A stretch of 64,000 bases of DNA from Cruorifilaria tuberocauda (lineage: Eukaryota; Nematoda; Chromadorea; Rhabditida; Onchocercidae), in assembly GCA_013365365.1 (NCBI GenBank), contig JABVXU010000089.1, positions 1 to 64,000 of the forward strand, given 5' to 3'. A model generated the notes under the pieces. It saw only the letters and a program-made list of their open reading frames with translations. It ran no database searches and had not been told where the DNA came from. Position numbers and translations under genes: made by a program. The first letter of the stretch is position 1, and each line of letters starts with the position of its first letter. This document shows positions 1 through 13,600 of the stretch, piece after piece.

Positions 1-67
1 TAATATAATATGATATAAATACAAATACGATATAATACATGTACATATATAGAGAAGACAGTTAAAA

Positions 68-223
68 ATGGACGGTAGTACGCAACGCCCATCCTCTCCG
101 CATGTTCTGGCATTCGGCCGCATGCTTTCGGTCAACCACCGACCTTCACTTAAACCACTACTACTACTAACTACTATTATGCTTGTCTCTTGCTACTATT
201 TAGCTGATTCTTATCACAACTGA
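68..223 (+). CDS. Small unconfirmed ORF near the window edge
   Basis: An ATG-initiated 51-codon frame with a polar N-terminal half (MDGSTQRPSSPH...) followed by a hydrophobic run with four leucines and a cysteine, ending in TGA. GC is clearly higher than in the surrounding DNA. The pattern could be a signal-anchor peptide or an exon of a gene cut by the window edge. There is no homology I recognise and no splice evidence, so it may be chance. Confidence 0.12.
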   Translation: MDGSTQRPSSPHVLAFGRMLSVNHRPSLKPLLLLTTIMLVSCYYLADSYHN

Positions 224-2503
224 CATCCGTGCTATTGTCATCCATATCAACTCAGCTAAATGATACACTCAATAATTTTCCTAGTTCTCAAAAATATCAT
301 AAAAAATTTTTGAGAGTTGTGATGGATTTATTTAAAATTTAATTAAAAGATGTACGGAATATTTTTCTTTGCATTTACTTATAAGCTAATATAATTCTGC
401 TATAGAGCAATTCTACAATTCTACCAGTTAGTGACATATAATTATTATTTTCGATATTTTATTTAGAGAGAACTATAACTTCTGAATAGTATTATTTTTA
501 TTATTTATTTCTTTCTTTCGACAAAGCATCGTCCTTATTGATTTAACTAGAACGTAAGATCATCCATTAATTATTTTAATATTTGTGATTTTTCAGCAGT
601 ATTTTTAAAGTAACAAAAATCCAGTCTAGTTTATGCTAGCTACTTTTTTTCAGACTTAAATCATTTTGAACCACACAGCTTTATGATCAGAAAACTCTCA
701 TTCAGCCAATTACTCTGCCTATCTATAACTGTTTTAAATATGTTGTGCTAAAAATGCATTACGCAAGATTACATTTGATCCAAAGACAAATATTGATTAT
801 GATAATTATAAACACAAATGAGCGGTTTACCGTTTTTGTCCCATGCCTTCACCAGCTGTTTTCTCAGCAACATGCATCTTTATAATTAGGCTTATCATTG
901 ACCTCAATCCGGTAATAACTTAACAGCAACGTATTAGACATTCAAAGTCTTACATCATTTATATCATAAAGTTCTACTAGCCTAACATACTTCTTGGTTT
1001 TCCCAATTTTGGTCTTTCGTTTTTTAACAATGACAGCAAAATTTAAAAAACTTATTAAAAAATATTAATATTGCTTTTATTGAGAAACTACGGCATCATA
1101 AAACAATTTTGTTATCTCTTATCTCATTGCACTCGAGAATTTCGTCGTGATTCTTCACTGTTTTTGAACTTTTCTCAATAGCAAATTTCAGTTCTAAATG
1201 AAAATCTCGAAGATCACAAATTATCTCTCCTAGTGTTAATTTGATCACACCTAGAAAAGTGAAATTTTAATTTCTCGCCGTTAATTACCCAAATTTCATT
1301 TATCACTTTCACTCTGGATACGTGAAATCTAAATCAGTCGTTTCATTACGATGTTAAATTAAAGTGAAAGATTGACAAAAATTGATGTCGGAATATTACA
1401 AAACATATACCTTGAAAGAAAGTACCACTTGAACTACTTGAAATACTCGTTTAAGCGATTTATGAATCATGGAATATGTGTAATAATGAACCTGGCCATC
1501 ATGTGCTTTTTCCAACAGATCTATGTGATAATTTGTGGGACGTGCAATTACGTTATCGCAGAAAATGGATGCACTGTAGAAGCTGCTGAATAGTTGGGAT
1601 AACTTGCAAATTTATTTTAAATAACTCATCTATTTAACCTATAAAAACCAATTCTAATCCAAATTGATATATTTTCGCAGAATTTTCACAAAATAAAGTG
1701 CTGTGATGATTTGTAGTATTTATTGTTTGATTTATTCATTATTTTTCCTTTATTTTTCTTTTGATTTTTCATCATGAATCAGAGCGTCCGAGTCGGTAGA
1801 CCCCAATATGTAAATACTCTTCATACTCCTCCTTCTTCGTCCGTTATTTTGTAACGAGTTTTGCTTGTTTTCTCTAAAATGATGTGTGATTTGTTTAAAT
1901 GAAAGCCAGTGCAACTTATATCCACTTTCTATGCAGAATTGTTTTACCGAAATATGTTCCAGGTTTTCACTTCTCACTGCCGAAAATTTCCATATAAGGA
2001 CTCGACTTCATTATAATATTTTGTCCCATCCTTTTTTGAGGGGGAAGAGAAGTGATAAAGGAGTAAAAAAAAATACATGGAAAGCGATGTTTTAATCTAA
2101 CTAATTTTCGCTTCGGATCACATTAGTTTCAAGGTTGTGCCTTCAATGACCATTTATACATGTATTTATCACTCAAGTGCAAACGGAAAAATTATTTCGA
2201 AGGTGTTATGTATTTGTTATTCTCCTAGTCTCTACAAATTATAATTGAATCGATGAACTTCATTGTCTCAAAAGTAACATATATTTTTGACTTTCTACTC
2301 CTTGCTTACTCCATTAATTATTGTCACCTTAAATCTATTATTCAGAAAGTCGAAATAGAAGTGATAATTGATCTACTATAAAAATTTGTCAAATTAATAC
2401 TGAAGTGAATTTTAAATGATTATTCATTGTCAAGTATAAATACGGAGAACTGATTTCTTTGCCTGTTTCTGTTAGGCGATAATCAAAAAAATGCCATCAC
2501 ATA

Positions 2504-2538
2504 AATAAAACACTGTTGGCTGTTAATAAAACACTGTT
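2504..2538. repeat. Short tandem duplication, 14-nt unit
   Basis: The 14-mer aataaaacactgtt occurs at 2504-2517 and again at 2525-2538, a period of 21 nt. No gene overlaps it. Confidence 0.7.
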
Positions 2539-4956
2539 AATTTGTGCCACAATATTATTGTTATGATATTATTACACAATCAACCATTAAAGTTGCAATC
2601 AACTATCAACAGCAGTTGTTGATTGTTTCAGCATTAGCAGAAGTAGCAGTGCCATCATCTACTGGTAGTTGCCTGGCTCAAATCAACAGCGTAGAATTTA
2701 GCAATTCTACTGATTGCTCATTGGCTGTTATTCGATACACATCTTTCTCCTCCATTCTCGTTAATGCCAGCTATTTCTCTTCTGCTTCTTCCCATCCTCA
2801 TAGTCCATTTGTGCAGATATATTAGCTTAAGCTTACGGTAGCATATCATCGTGCTTATTAGCTTAATCATTGCGCTTGACTCATAGCAGCACTGATAATG
2901 TTAAATATTTTCTCAGTAACCTGTGCTATTGCATGATATTTATTTTAAAAATAATTCTTTCTTAAATTCAATATTTATCTTTTTTACCTTTTTTCAAATG
3001 AATGAAAAAGTCGATGAATAGCGTGAAAAATCAAATTAAACATTCACAGCAAACTTCACTATTTTTTTCAAATCATAATGTATTTAGTAGATGAACTCTT
3101 AGTGTACGCTCAAGATGTATAATTCCTGGAGTTTTCGTAATGATATTATTATTGTATCTATAATCATTCAGGAAACTATATAAAACTGCGCTTATAGGTC
3201 ATTATTCTCATGATTCGAATTTATAAACTTATTTTACTTTCTTTCTATTACAAAAGATAACTAGAAAATCCTCAAGAATGAGACAAAAAAAGGAAAAACA
3301 GAAGGAGATACTTTCTCAAAAGAACCTATACATCATTTTTTTACTTTCACTGATTGCTTGTTACTTGAGATTATAATGTTAGTTGCTATAACAATATAAT
3401 GTAAAATTACCAATATAAAATTGGTAAAATGCTGTTAAAAGATAACAAATTATCCCGCGATTCGATCTAGGTACAAAAAAGAAAAAAAGATAAGCATGTA
3501 TTAAAGGAATGACTTACTTGGATATAGTAGTCGGTTACAACTGTAAATGTAGAAAAAGCTGAAAAAAGCTTCACTGCATGAGGAAGGCTATTCGAATTTT
3601 GATCTCTTCCTTTCTTTCTCTATCTCCCCTCAGTGCACCCATTTCGGTATGAAAAAAAAACGAAAACTTGTTTTTAATCGGAAGTGGAAACAATTAGCTG
3701 AACAATGCTCACTTGCTTTCCCTTTTGCATCATCATCATCATTATCATCATCAGTAGTCTTTGACAGCTTTCACTTCTCTTTCCTTTCTCTTCCTTAAAT
3801 TAATGAAATGCTAATAAGATGCTTACTATCTCTGAAATCATGAAACATTTCCATTGATTTATCACCAAATTGCTACTTTATTCAATCTGCAATATTTCTT
3901 ATTAAAAAGTAGCAAATTATTTCTTAAGGCATTGCATAATCAATCAATTTGGCAGATGAATACTTTGAGTGTTATAAATAATTAATTCGAAGTAGACAAT
4001 TGTTATTTTATAGATTTAATGGTATTAGTGATGATTTAGTATACATATGATTAAGATCATTTGTAATAGCTGTGAAGTACATTTGCATTGTACTGAAGTT
4101 TAAATGGAGTAAAGGAGGAGAGGGAAAAGTATAGCTTGATAGTTAGGTAGCTGCTGCGCTGTAGAGAAGTAGCAGGGTTGCGAACTCGTTTCCTGACAAA
4201 TAGCATGTGATCGCTCATTAACAGCAAGCACGCAACAAAAATGTACACATGCGCATACAGTTGCTGTGTATTCAAAACAACAGTCAGTGCTATTGCTGAA
4301 GCTGTGCGCACCGGTACCTCTCCACTTACCGCCTCAATTAGTGAAATGCTGCGGGTACGATTAGAATTACAGTTATACTTGTAGTTGTAGCTATGAGTCG
4401 CTGTTAGCACGACAGCGAGCAAGATTGCTTTCGTGAATATGCTCACCGAAAGGCTGAAAGGGAAGAGGTGGAAGTTGAAGTTGAAATGATCAATCAATCA
4501 CGAGTAGACGCTGCGAAGAGGAAAAAAGCCTCCCGCTTGTCTTGCCCTCCTCCATCGCCATTTCTGTCTTTCTGCTGTCGTCGCATCAAGCGCTACACGT
4601 CGTTAGCCTCCTTCTTTCTCATGTCACTACAAAAACTAAGGCACCACACACTCATTCAATTATCTTACCGTACTGTCTTACCTTTCCGCTTACAATTGGC
4701 TAAAAGTTGCTCCGATTGAGGAAGAGAATGGAAAAAACAATGGGTGCCACAGACTATTTTGTTTGATTTAAAAATCTTCACATAATTTATTTCTAAAATG
4801 AATTTTGAAATTTAATTTGGCGCACGCTTGTTTCATTTCGTTCACTCTCTCACAAACATTTCATCGTTCCACAAAATTATTCTTTTAGTCTAATTTCTAT
4901 ATTTCTATTTCATCTCTTTCATCTCATAGTTATTTTTTCAAACCGAAATTGTTCAG

Positions 4957-5009
4957 TTCATTTCTTTACTAGGATAACTAACATCTTCATTTCTTTACTA
5001 GGATAACTA
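4957..5009. repeat. 24-nt direct duplication
   Basis: An identical 24-nt block containing ttactaggataacta lies at 4957-4980 and at 4986-5009, separated by acatc (period 29 nt). It looks like a recent local duplication in intergenic DNA. Confidence 0.8.
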
Positions 5010-7609
5010 CAATGATTTCTCATCATTTCAAATCCTCATTTTACTTCTCATCCTCCACTCTTTATTTTATTGAAAAAACCATGCATGAAATGGAAACCTT
5101 CTAGAGCTGTAAAACTGAGAAAATCTTATTATTGCAACTAGTGAATAATGTTAGCTATGAAGACAGTTATTACACACTGTGCAATTACTGCTTTTCATGC
5201 TTCTCTCTAATGCTAATCCCACTAGCATTAAAAACTTAGCTAAGTGTTTCAAGCAAATAGCATGTTACTAAAACTGTTTGTTTTACATAAAACGAGTTAG
5301 AACTTCTGTTCTGGTATGTTATATTTTACCTATCTCCGTAGGTTGCATGTGATTCGAATGATACATTTAGTGAAGTATAATCATGAATACATGTTTGTTA
5401 CTTTTGTTTTATATGCTACCATACGGGACTATAAAGAAAGAAGGATACACCGATGGAAATCTCGAGGAGTCGAAATTTAAATAATACAAATGAATTTAAA
5501 TGTTTTAATTAATTCAATTACAAGCATCAAGTATATGTATTGATTTTTTTAGCTACTATTTGTTTATTATTATATTAATTGGATTCATACCGATACTGCC
5601 TACAATAAACTTAAACTTACCTGCAGCTCCTCAACATCATTAAAAAAAGTCACAAGTTTGCGTTAAATTTATACTGCTCTTATTAGACTAGATCTTATCC
5701 ATTCCTCTCCCTCTCATCTCTTCTCCTACATCCAGATAATTCTTATTTGTAACAAACTAAGTAACCAATTAAACGATATCTGGGTCTTGTTACTTCTGTA
5801 CGACGATGTATTTTAAAGCGTGGAAAATAAGTACACAAAAAATCGTGGCTTCTTCATCCATTAATTAAATGTTTTATAAGAATCTTTTATAAAACTTTCT
5901 GGAATTCTAAATTTTTAGAATTGATAACATCTTATGAGTTGGACTCTACATATTTCAACATTGAGTAATTTCTGTCTAATTCTCATTTCTCCATCTTTAA
6001 ATATACTCTATAAAAGTAAATTATTTTGGACAAGATTTTGAATAGTATTCACCAGAAATTGTCAAAAATCGGCGATAAATTAATACTGTTGCCAGTAACT
6101 AAAAAAGTACTAACTAAAATTCTTAAACAGGGTTTTTAACAGTGCAAATTTAAAAATTTTCAAAAATAGTATCATTGATGAAAATAGAATTCTGAAAGTT
6201 GGCACTATTCTTACCTAAATACATACTAAGAACTTAATCACTGGTATGCAAAGATTTAACTGAGCATCTTAATTTTAAGCATAAAAAGATATTGTTCTTA
6301 CGGAAGAATATGCAGATTAATAAGTTCATTACTCCTTTTAATACAACAGAAAATGGGATGGATGAATGAACAGATTGATGAACGATGATTATTTTATACT
6401 TTTATCCTATCGCACGTATACTCCATCAGCTTGATATAGTTGGACATGAGTTGTTGAAATTACGTCAAGCTTATATTAATATTGTAGTGTTACGCTTAAA
6501 GAGAGTAGCGTTCGGTATGCTCTACCGGAGTCTATATTCACATTGATCGCTTCCTGAGAGTAAGCTAGTGCTTCCAAATCATTTGGTTCTCACAGGTCCT
6601 ATTCTCTTTCCTTTTTGCTACCTTTCCTTTTTTAATTCTGAACATTTCAATGAATAAATTAAACTGGAAATTTTCTTTAAAAAAGTATGGCCAAAATATT
6701 GCAAAAAACGGAAGATGGCAGTTATAATTTTTAATGATGCATGAGTAAAGGATGGGGTCAGTAGCTTTTTGGGAGAAGCTCCTTTCCATATGGCAGCAAC
6801 ATACTTTCTTCACTTAGAAATAGAGAAGATAAAGAAATAGTAGGAAGGTTAAGAAAGTCTGTCAAAATGGTGTTATGCTTTCATGTGTACTGTCAAAAGA
6901 TAGGATAAGAACAAGCAGCAATCGAGACCTCATTCGGGTACTGATGCCATCGAAGATTAGCCAAATGAGAAGGGTATAACATACTGGCTAGGGATATGAA
7001 GTGACATTATTCATGGTAGAGGTCATTGCATTCCTTCCTCTTTCTCCCCACAAGCATTTCAACCTCGGTAATTTGTGACGCTATTACTTCTCTTCAGTGC
7101 ATCGCCATTTATTCAAGTCAACATTGTGAGGGTCGACCTGTCATTTAATTAACCGTTTCCTTATCATTTTCTTTCCCTTATAAATGCATGAAGTGGCGAG
7201 AAGCATAATAGTGAAGTGCACACCGTATTTAATTGCTCAATTCATCCATTCTTTATTTGCTATTTCACTGCAGAAACTATATACAGCTATATACAGAAAC
7301 TATAAATCATTATTGTATCCAACTGTTAATACTGTTTAAATTTTTGAGTCGGAAATCTTGTCTCCCTGTACTTGTAGTTTTGATTTTAGCAATAGTCAAT
7401 TGTTGCATAGCATTCATCATGATTAGTTGAAGAGAAGATTGGAACAAATTTCTTTTCAGGTAGGCGAAAGTAAATCATAACGATTTTCATCGAGTCGAAA
7501 TTATATTTTTCTTATTGCTGCTATAAATTTTTTGCAGCTTATCTAAAGTCAATTTGTTCTTTATATTTTCATTGTTTCTATTAAAACTTGCTGAAGGAAA
7601 CTCATCAAA

Positions 7610-10600
7610 ATGCCATATCGTTCGGAATTGAAAAGACCTGATTTGAAAGGTTTATTTTTTATACAAATTTTTTTTTAATTTTAATATTCAAAATAAATTT
7701 CACTTACAGATTAGTAAGTGATTGGCATCTTTTTCAGCTACACTTTAAATAATCAGAATATATCACCTGTAAAGAGCAAATCACTCATGTAAAGACGCAA
7801 AAATGTTTTTCTAAACATCTGTTTCCTAGCTCTTACAAAAGTAGTGTTGTCGTTGATTTTTCTGGAAACTAAATTTGTGGAAGGTAATTTAAAGTATTGT
7901 CAGATTCAACATAGGAAGAATTCGGGTACAAGTTTGATAGCACATTGGGTTTAATCGTGTAACAAGTTTCGGATAAGATGAACTTTTGCATATACAGAGA
8001 GCCTTGAAGTGAGAGACGAAGTGTAGTAGTGCTAATGTGGTTCTGAATAATATAATTTAAAGATGGCGCTGTTCGATATTGAACATACGTGATGCTTAAA
8101 ATACTCATGAAGACATAAAAGCAGCAATTTATCTTTCTCAATATATTTATTCAGAATTATTAGTTACTGTTAATGGTTTATGGAATTTTAAAAGCATCAA
8201 TGTAATATATGAAGCCTTTTTCTTTCAAATTTTTTTTAATTCATACTTCCGTGTTTTGTTTGTTTCATTCGCAAACTTAAACTTTCATCTCATTTTCGAT
8301 TCAACAAATTAAATAACATGAAGAAAAGTCAATGGCAGTAAGACATAAGATTTTGTAATAACATGCGACATCTATTCATAAAAGAAATGGTGGGATTCTC
8401 ACTGCTTTGATACTAATATGACAATAATTTGATATATAACGATCTAAATTCCTTCAGTACAAATTTGGTTAGTCCAAGTATTTGATATTTTCACTTAGCT
8501 CTGGTGCTTCAGTTAAATTTAGCAAAAAATTGTCAATTTTCAGGTACATTTCCATGTTCAGTTTGTGGCAAAGTGTTTTGTCACTCGTCATCACTAAGTC
8601 GACATCGTATGCAAGCTCATTTCAAAAGCTACACTTGTACACAATGCAATCAGGAAATTTCTAGTGAGTTTCACGAATTTAGTATATTTTAAAGTTTTCA
8701 TTTAACAACAATCATGTCTTCGCAATCTAAAATTTCAAAACTTTGTGCATTTTTTCGGAATAACTTTGGCTGTGTTTTGCTGAGTTAATTAATAAAAAAA
8801 AGTTACATATCGAGACTATTTTTACTTCAATCTAAACAATCCTAAATCTTGGTTCACTTTTTACCTAGAACATTTCAAATTTCATTAATGAAACATGAAT
8901 CAATTAAAATTTAAAACATAACTGCAAAGAAAGAATTTAAAGAAACCTGATAGTCAGCTTTTAAGATTCGTATCAATCTTTTAAACTTCAAATCATTCTT
9001 CCCTCTATAATATATTTTTTGTATATTTATAATTTTTGAAATAAATGGCTGAGTGCTGGTTAAGCATATTTGATGAAAATTAGTTGCTTACGGTGTACCG
9101 CCCCGTATGCTACATTTTACTGCCTAAGTTTGAGCAGTACGAATGCAGCTTTCTCAAAACGCTCAGAAACGTCAGTCATTGCACAGCAATATCCTTCGAA
9201 ATATTTTAGCCTGAAAAAAAAAAGAAAATAAATTATTTCAAAGGCAGTAACATCTAATGGAAATATGACTCAAAGTATACTATACTTAAAATGCTTAATA
9301 AAAAAGTTGAGTTCTACCGCTTTACAGCGATTGCAAAGTTTCACTTTTCTTAAATAAACATTCTGAAAAAATTTATATCGCATCTATTTATTTATAAATC
9401 CATTTATATTAATATTTAGTTTTGCGCCAAGTTATTATTTAATTTCTCAATGCACTCTCAATATTAATCTTGACTAGTTCAAAATTAAGAAATTGCTCAT
9501 TTGTCCTACACTACCTCTATTTTACTAAATGACTTACCAAATGAATGAATGCTATTTGGAATGTTCGTAAAATTTCAAATCAGATTCATTTAGTAAGCAA
9601 TTTACGATTATTCTCAGCGAATTTTGAAAAATCGCAACTACGTTTAATCTAAATTATATGATAGCCAACATGTAAATTAAATTTTAAATTAGGCAAAAAA
9701 TTAATTTTGCTCGAAGGACACTGATTGCAATACAAACGTTTAATCATTAAATTTAGAGGATTTAGAGAATAATGAGTTAGGAAGAAGAACCGCCATGGTG
9801 TACTCGATTACACAATGCTCTTTACAGTATGGTACGAGGTCAAAAAGTTGTAAAAATGAATTGTAGATGATCGGTGAAGTACATAAAGCTATATGACACG
9901 CTTTTTGCTTAATTGGATTTACATTCTCTTTTCTCCTTCTTGCATTCATTGTTGATTATTCATTATTTCGAAGACTATGGGCAGTCTGTTAAATTACATG
10001 GAAGAATGGAATGATGAGACAACAAGTGAATGTTCATTTTCGAAGAGAGATCGAGATTCCACTTGGTCGCTCTAAACATCTCTTATAAATTTTTTAGGAA
10101 ATGAATCACAAGTCAAATAATTGGCCACAAAGAAATCCAAACCCAAAAACTTTCAGTTATAATACCTCAAATTTTACTCTTTCACTTGCATTCGGTTAAT
10201 TTATCTATGTTCAATCCTCTCATTTTCTATGTTCACTTTTTCTACGTGTATTTTAAACGAAACAGTATATCTATATTCATATAAGTTTTTATATTCTTAA
10301 TAATTGATATTGCGGAATTTTTTGGATCTTAAAGAGCGAAATTAAACAGAAAAAGAACATGCATCCTTTTTGAATCCTTTCGTAAAAAGAAATATATACA
10401 AGATGTTTTAATGTAATAAACGATGACAGGCTGCTCTGGGAATGAAACACTTCGGTCGCATATGTTCCGAATACATTCTATTTCTCGAATGTTTATGTGT
10501 CGGTGCTGTAATTGGGCATATCCTGACAAGACAAGCTTACATATACATATGCAAAGTATGTTGCGAAATGGTACTCCTGGTGACGTTTCTGTCCTTGCCA

Positions 10601-13600
10601 GAAGTTCTAGCGATGGTCCTGGAATGGCTGGAGGTTTGGTATTCCTTTTTGAGCATGGAGAAAACTTTTTAATTATTTCTAGCAAGCATGATTCAATCTT
10701 AAGAAAAATATTATTTTATCATTTGGAACTATTTATTATAATTATCATTTATTTGAAGTGATAAATGCACTGGGACTTACAATTTAAATTGATTTTCTGA
10801 CAGAATGGTTCAATCATTGACTCATAAATCAATTATTGTTAAACAGAATGGCACTTTTGGCTCCAAATTATGTTACCTGTAGTTTTTTGCAGTCGTGGGA
10901 GAAATGTCACCAAGAGAGATTGAAGGAAGCCCATCAGTAAGCCCTTCAGAAGCCTGTGGAAATGAATCACCTCCAGGGGAGCAAACACACGTTAAAAGCT
11001 CACTATTTGGTAATAATAATGGCTTGTTGGACGGATCCATATTTCCAACAACTCTCAATAATACCGATAGTTTATTTCGATTTGCAGCCAAGGTTAGATA
11101 GATAGGATTGACGAATTCGTTTTTTAAATTCAACGAATATTATTAACTCACTTCAAATTTCAAACATCATAAGGACTGAAGCGGGTTTTCATACACTGCA
11201 GTGTATTTCTTGATGATGATCCGATTGTACGCCCAATGAACCTCCTGAAAGAGGTTCTAGGTGTCAGTTGTCAACCAGTTCTATTTAACGCTGGTCAGTC
11301 TGTCGAAATACTGGATATTTAAAAGTATACTTATCTGTTGTTATTGATATTAAACCAGTACCTTTTCCAAGTGATAATGAATTCCCTGTATAATGAATTT
11401 GTACTCACTGCCTTCAGTAGAGTATACAATAACACTGAGTAATTTTTGCAGCCAGATAATCTAATGACACAAATGAGCACGAATACCAGTGGTCAGAATA
11501 GTTGGTTGACAGCATGGTTGGCAAATAATGCCTTTACTGTGTCACCTTTCAATTCTACCAATTTGTTGGCAGGTATTTTTTTCAAAAACATTTCTGAAAT
11601 AAAGTACAAAGTGCACTTTGCGACAGTTATTGTGGATAATGTTAAACGTTGTCTTAGTGATTAATTGCAGATTTGAATTCCGGTTCAAGAAAAGTTAAAA
11701 TATAATTTGGAATTATTGAATATGTTTCAAGTTGTGACTTTTTCTTAAGATATATTTTGAAGTGATTGTTATTGGAATTTTAGTTTAACCAGAATTTTTA
11801 GCTTACTGTCTGATTTAACAATTTTGGAATTGTAGTAGCAAGCAATACAGAAGGTGTAAATTTGCAAAAAGAGGGAGCGACAACAACAAATACATCTCTA
11901 AAAGTTGAATCGAAGGAGTATGAGCAAATTTCAAATGGCATTGATATCAATGTTGCAAAAAACAGCTCCCTTGTATCACCAAGTAAAACACCAAATTCCA
12001 CTTCTTCACAGGTAGAATTTTGCTTCTTATTGGTCTATATTCGATTTGATGGTAGTTCTAATGAAAATGATGATAACCATCTGATAGAGTTTTTTGTAAG
12101 GATTATTGTAACACATTAAATATATTTAGCACGATATAAATATCCTAATTATCATCTCCTGCGACAATGAAATTTTCTACAATTACGTAACGATGATCAA
12201 ATCATTTTAAATTAGACATCGTGAATCAACGTAATTACAATTAGTGGTCAAAAGATTTCAGATTTAATGCGAAACAAATCTCCGAATAATGAGAAAAAAT
12301 TCATCAAAAAGTGGATAGATAAGAAAAATCAAATGAGAACCAAAAATTGATGGACAAAGTGAGAAAATCAAAGCGATATTAGTAAAGAGGGGATAGTTAA
12401 TGGAAACGAATATCAGAAATGAATATTAGATAAAGAGTGAAGCGGGTATTAGGAATGAAAGAATAGATGACTTAAATCAGCGATTCTAACTATCTTATTC
12501 TTGTCATCGTATGATTGAATTTCTAATTGTAACATTGTTGACATTAGAGTGAATAGCACTATATTTGCATGTTTGAAAAGTATATTTCTCACAAGGATAT
12601 GATGAACTGAAATAACGTGGCCAAAACAAAGGTTCTGTCCAATTCAAATACTAAAAAGAGGAAGCAAGAAGATGACCATCCCCATGGATCACTTCCTTGC
12701 TTCCTCTTTTTAATATGGTTCACCTCCTTGTTCTACTTTCACTTCTTTTTTTCTAATTTTTATTCTCTTCTCTTCGGTTGGATGTTTTATTTTTTGTAAT
12801 TTTTCATCCCAATTCTATTATTTGGGCACCAATTCCTTATATCAAATTTCTTAATATTGTAATTTACGCTTTATAATTCTAATTTTGTTGATCTTTGGTG
12901 TTCCTCAGAGATGTTTGTTTGATAATTATGTATTTCAAAAAGGAGACGTCAAAAATGTCAAGTACAGAAATCTTAACAAATCAGTAAGTAAAATTACGAA
13001 ACTAATATCATATTTGATGACTTAAATCATCTATTAGTTTAGAGAACTTAACTAAGTTCAAGAAGATTAGCTTATGAATATCTTTTTTGTCTGTGCTTAT
13101 TTTTGTTTGGAAAAATTGCAGGAATGTAAGCGATCGATAAATGGAAGTTCACTGGATAATTTACTCGAAAAGAAAGGCCTAAGTGTTACTCGAAATCATA
13201 GAAATAAACGAAAAGCCAGCAATCCTCAGCAACTACGGGCATTAACAGCTTTTGTCGGTGCAGAAGACGAAGATGATGAAGTGAAATTTTCGCGTACTTT
13301 TTTTGCTTTTCAAGCTTTTACGGCAAAAATCGTATTTTTGAAAAGGGGCGAAACTAAGTTTCATAAAGTTCCGAACAACTCGACAAAGAACAACCTTTTA
13401 ATTTTCCCCATTTTTTTAGTTCTTTATTTTTGAAAGTGAAAAATTAAAAATTTAATAGTACTAAATTCCCGTAGTCCAATCCAAATTTTTAGACTTGGCT
13501 GGTGCAAATATTTTGGAATTTTTTGTTGGAAAACCAGTTCATATTACCAAAATTATTCATTTTTATTAAATTTGGACAGTTCGATTCTGGTCCAAAAAAT

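Larger units (their letters stand above)
1..7609. other. Gene-poor 5' flank
   Basis: I see no convincing multi-exon gene on either strand in this AT-rich stretch. It holds scattered open frames under 150 codons with no recognisable domain, a CAT/ATC triplet microsatellite near 3728-3752, and the short repeats listed separately. A patch of higher GC with long overlapping open frames on both strands lies at about 4100-4720; it could be regulatory, but nothing decides this. The next gene starts at 7610 on the + strand, so part of this region may be its upstream control region. Confidence 0.6.

Noticed and set aside
4057..4497. 146-codon minus-strand ORF, among the longest open frames in the window
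   Set aside because: No domain, no splice context, and the opposite strand is also open nearby. The frame looks like a by-product of locally higher GC.
11202..11330. Protein-like frame after a CTGCAG acceptor (VFLDDDPIVRPMNLL) inside the zinc-finger gene
   Set aside because: It needs an incoming phase of 2, while the exon ending at 11092 leaves phase 0. No donor nearby fixes this, so it was left out of the model.
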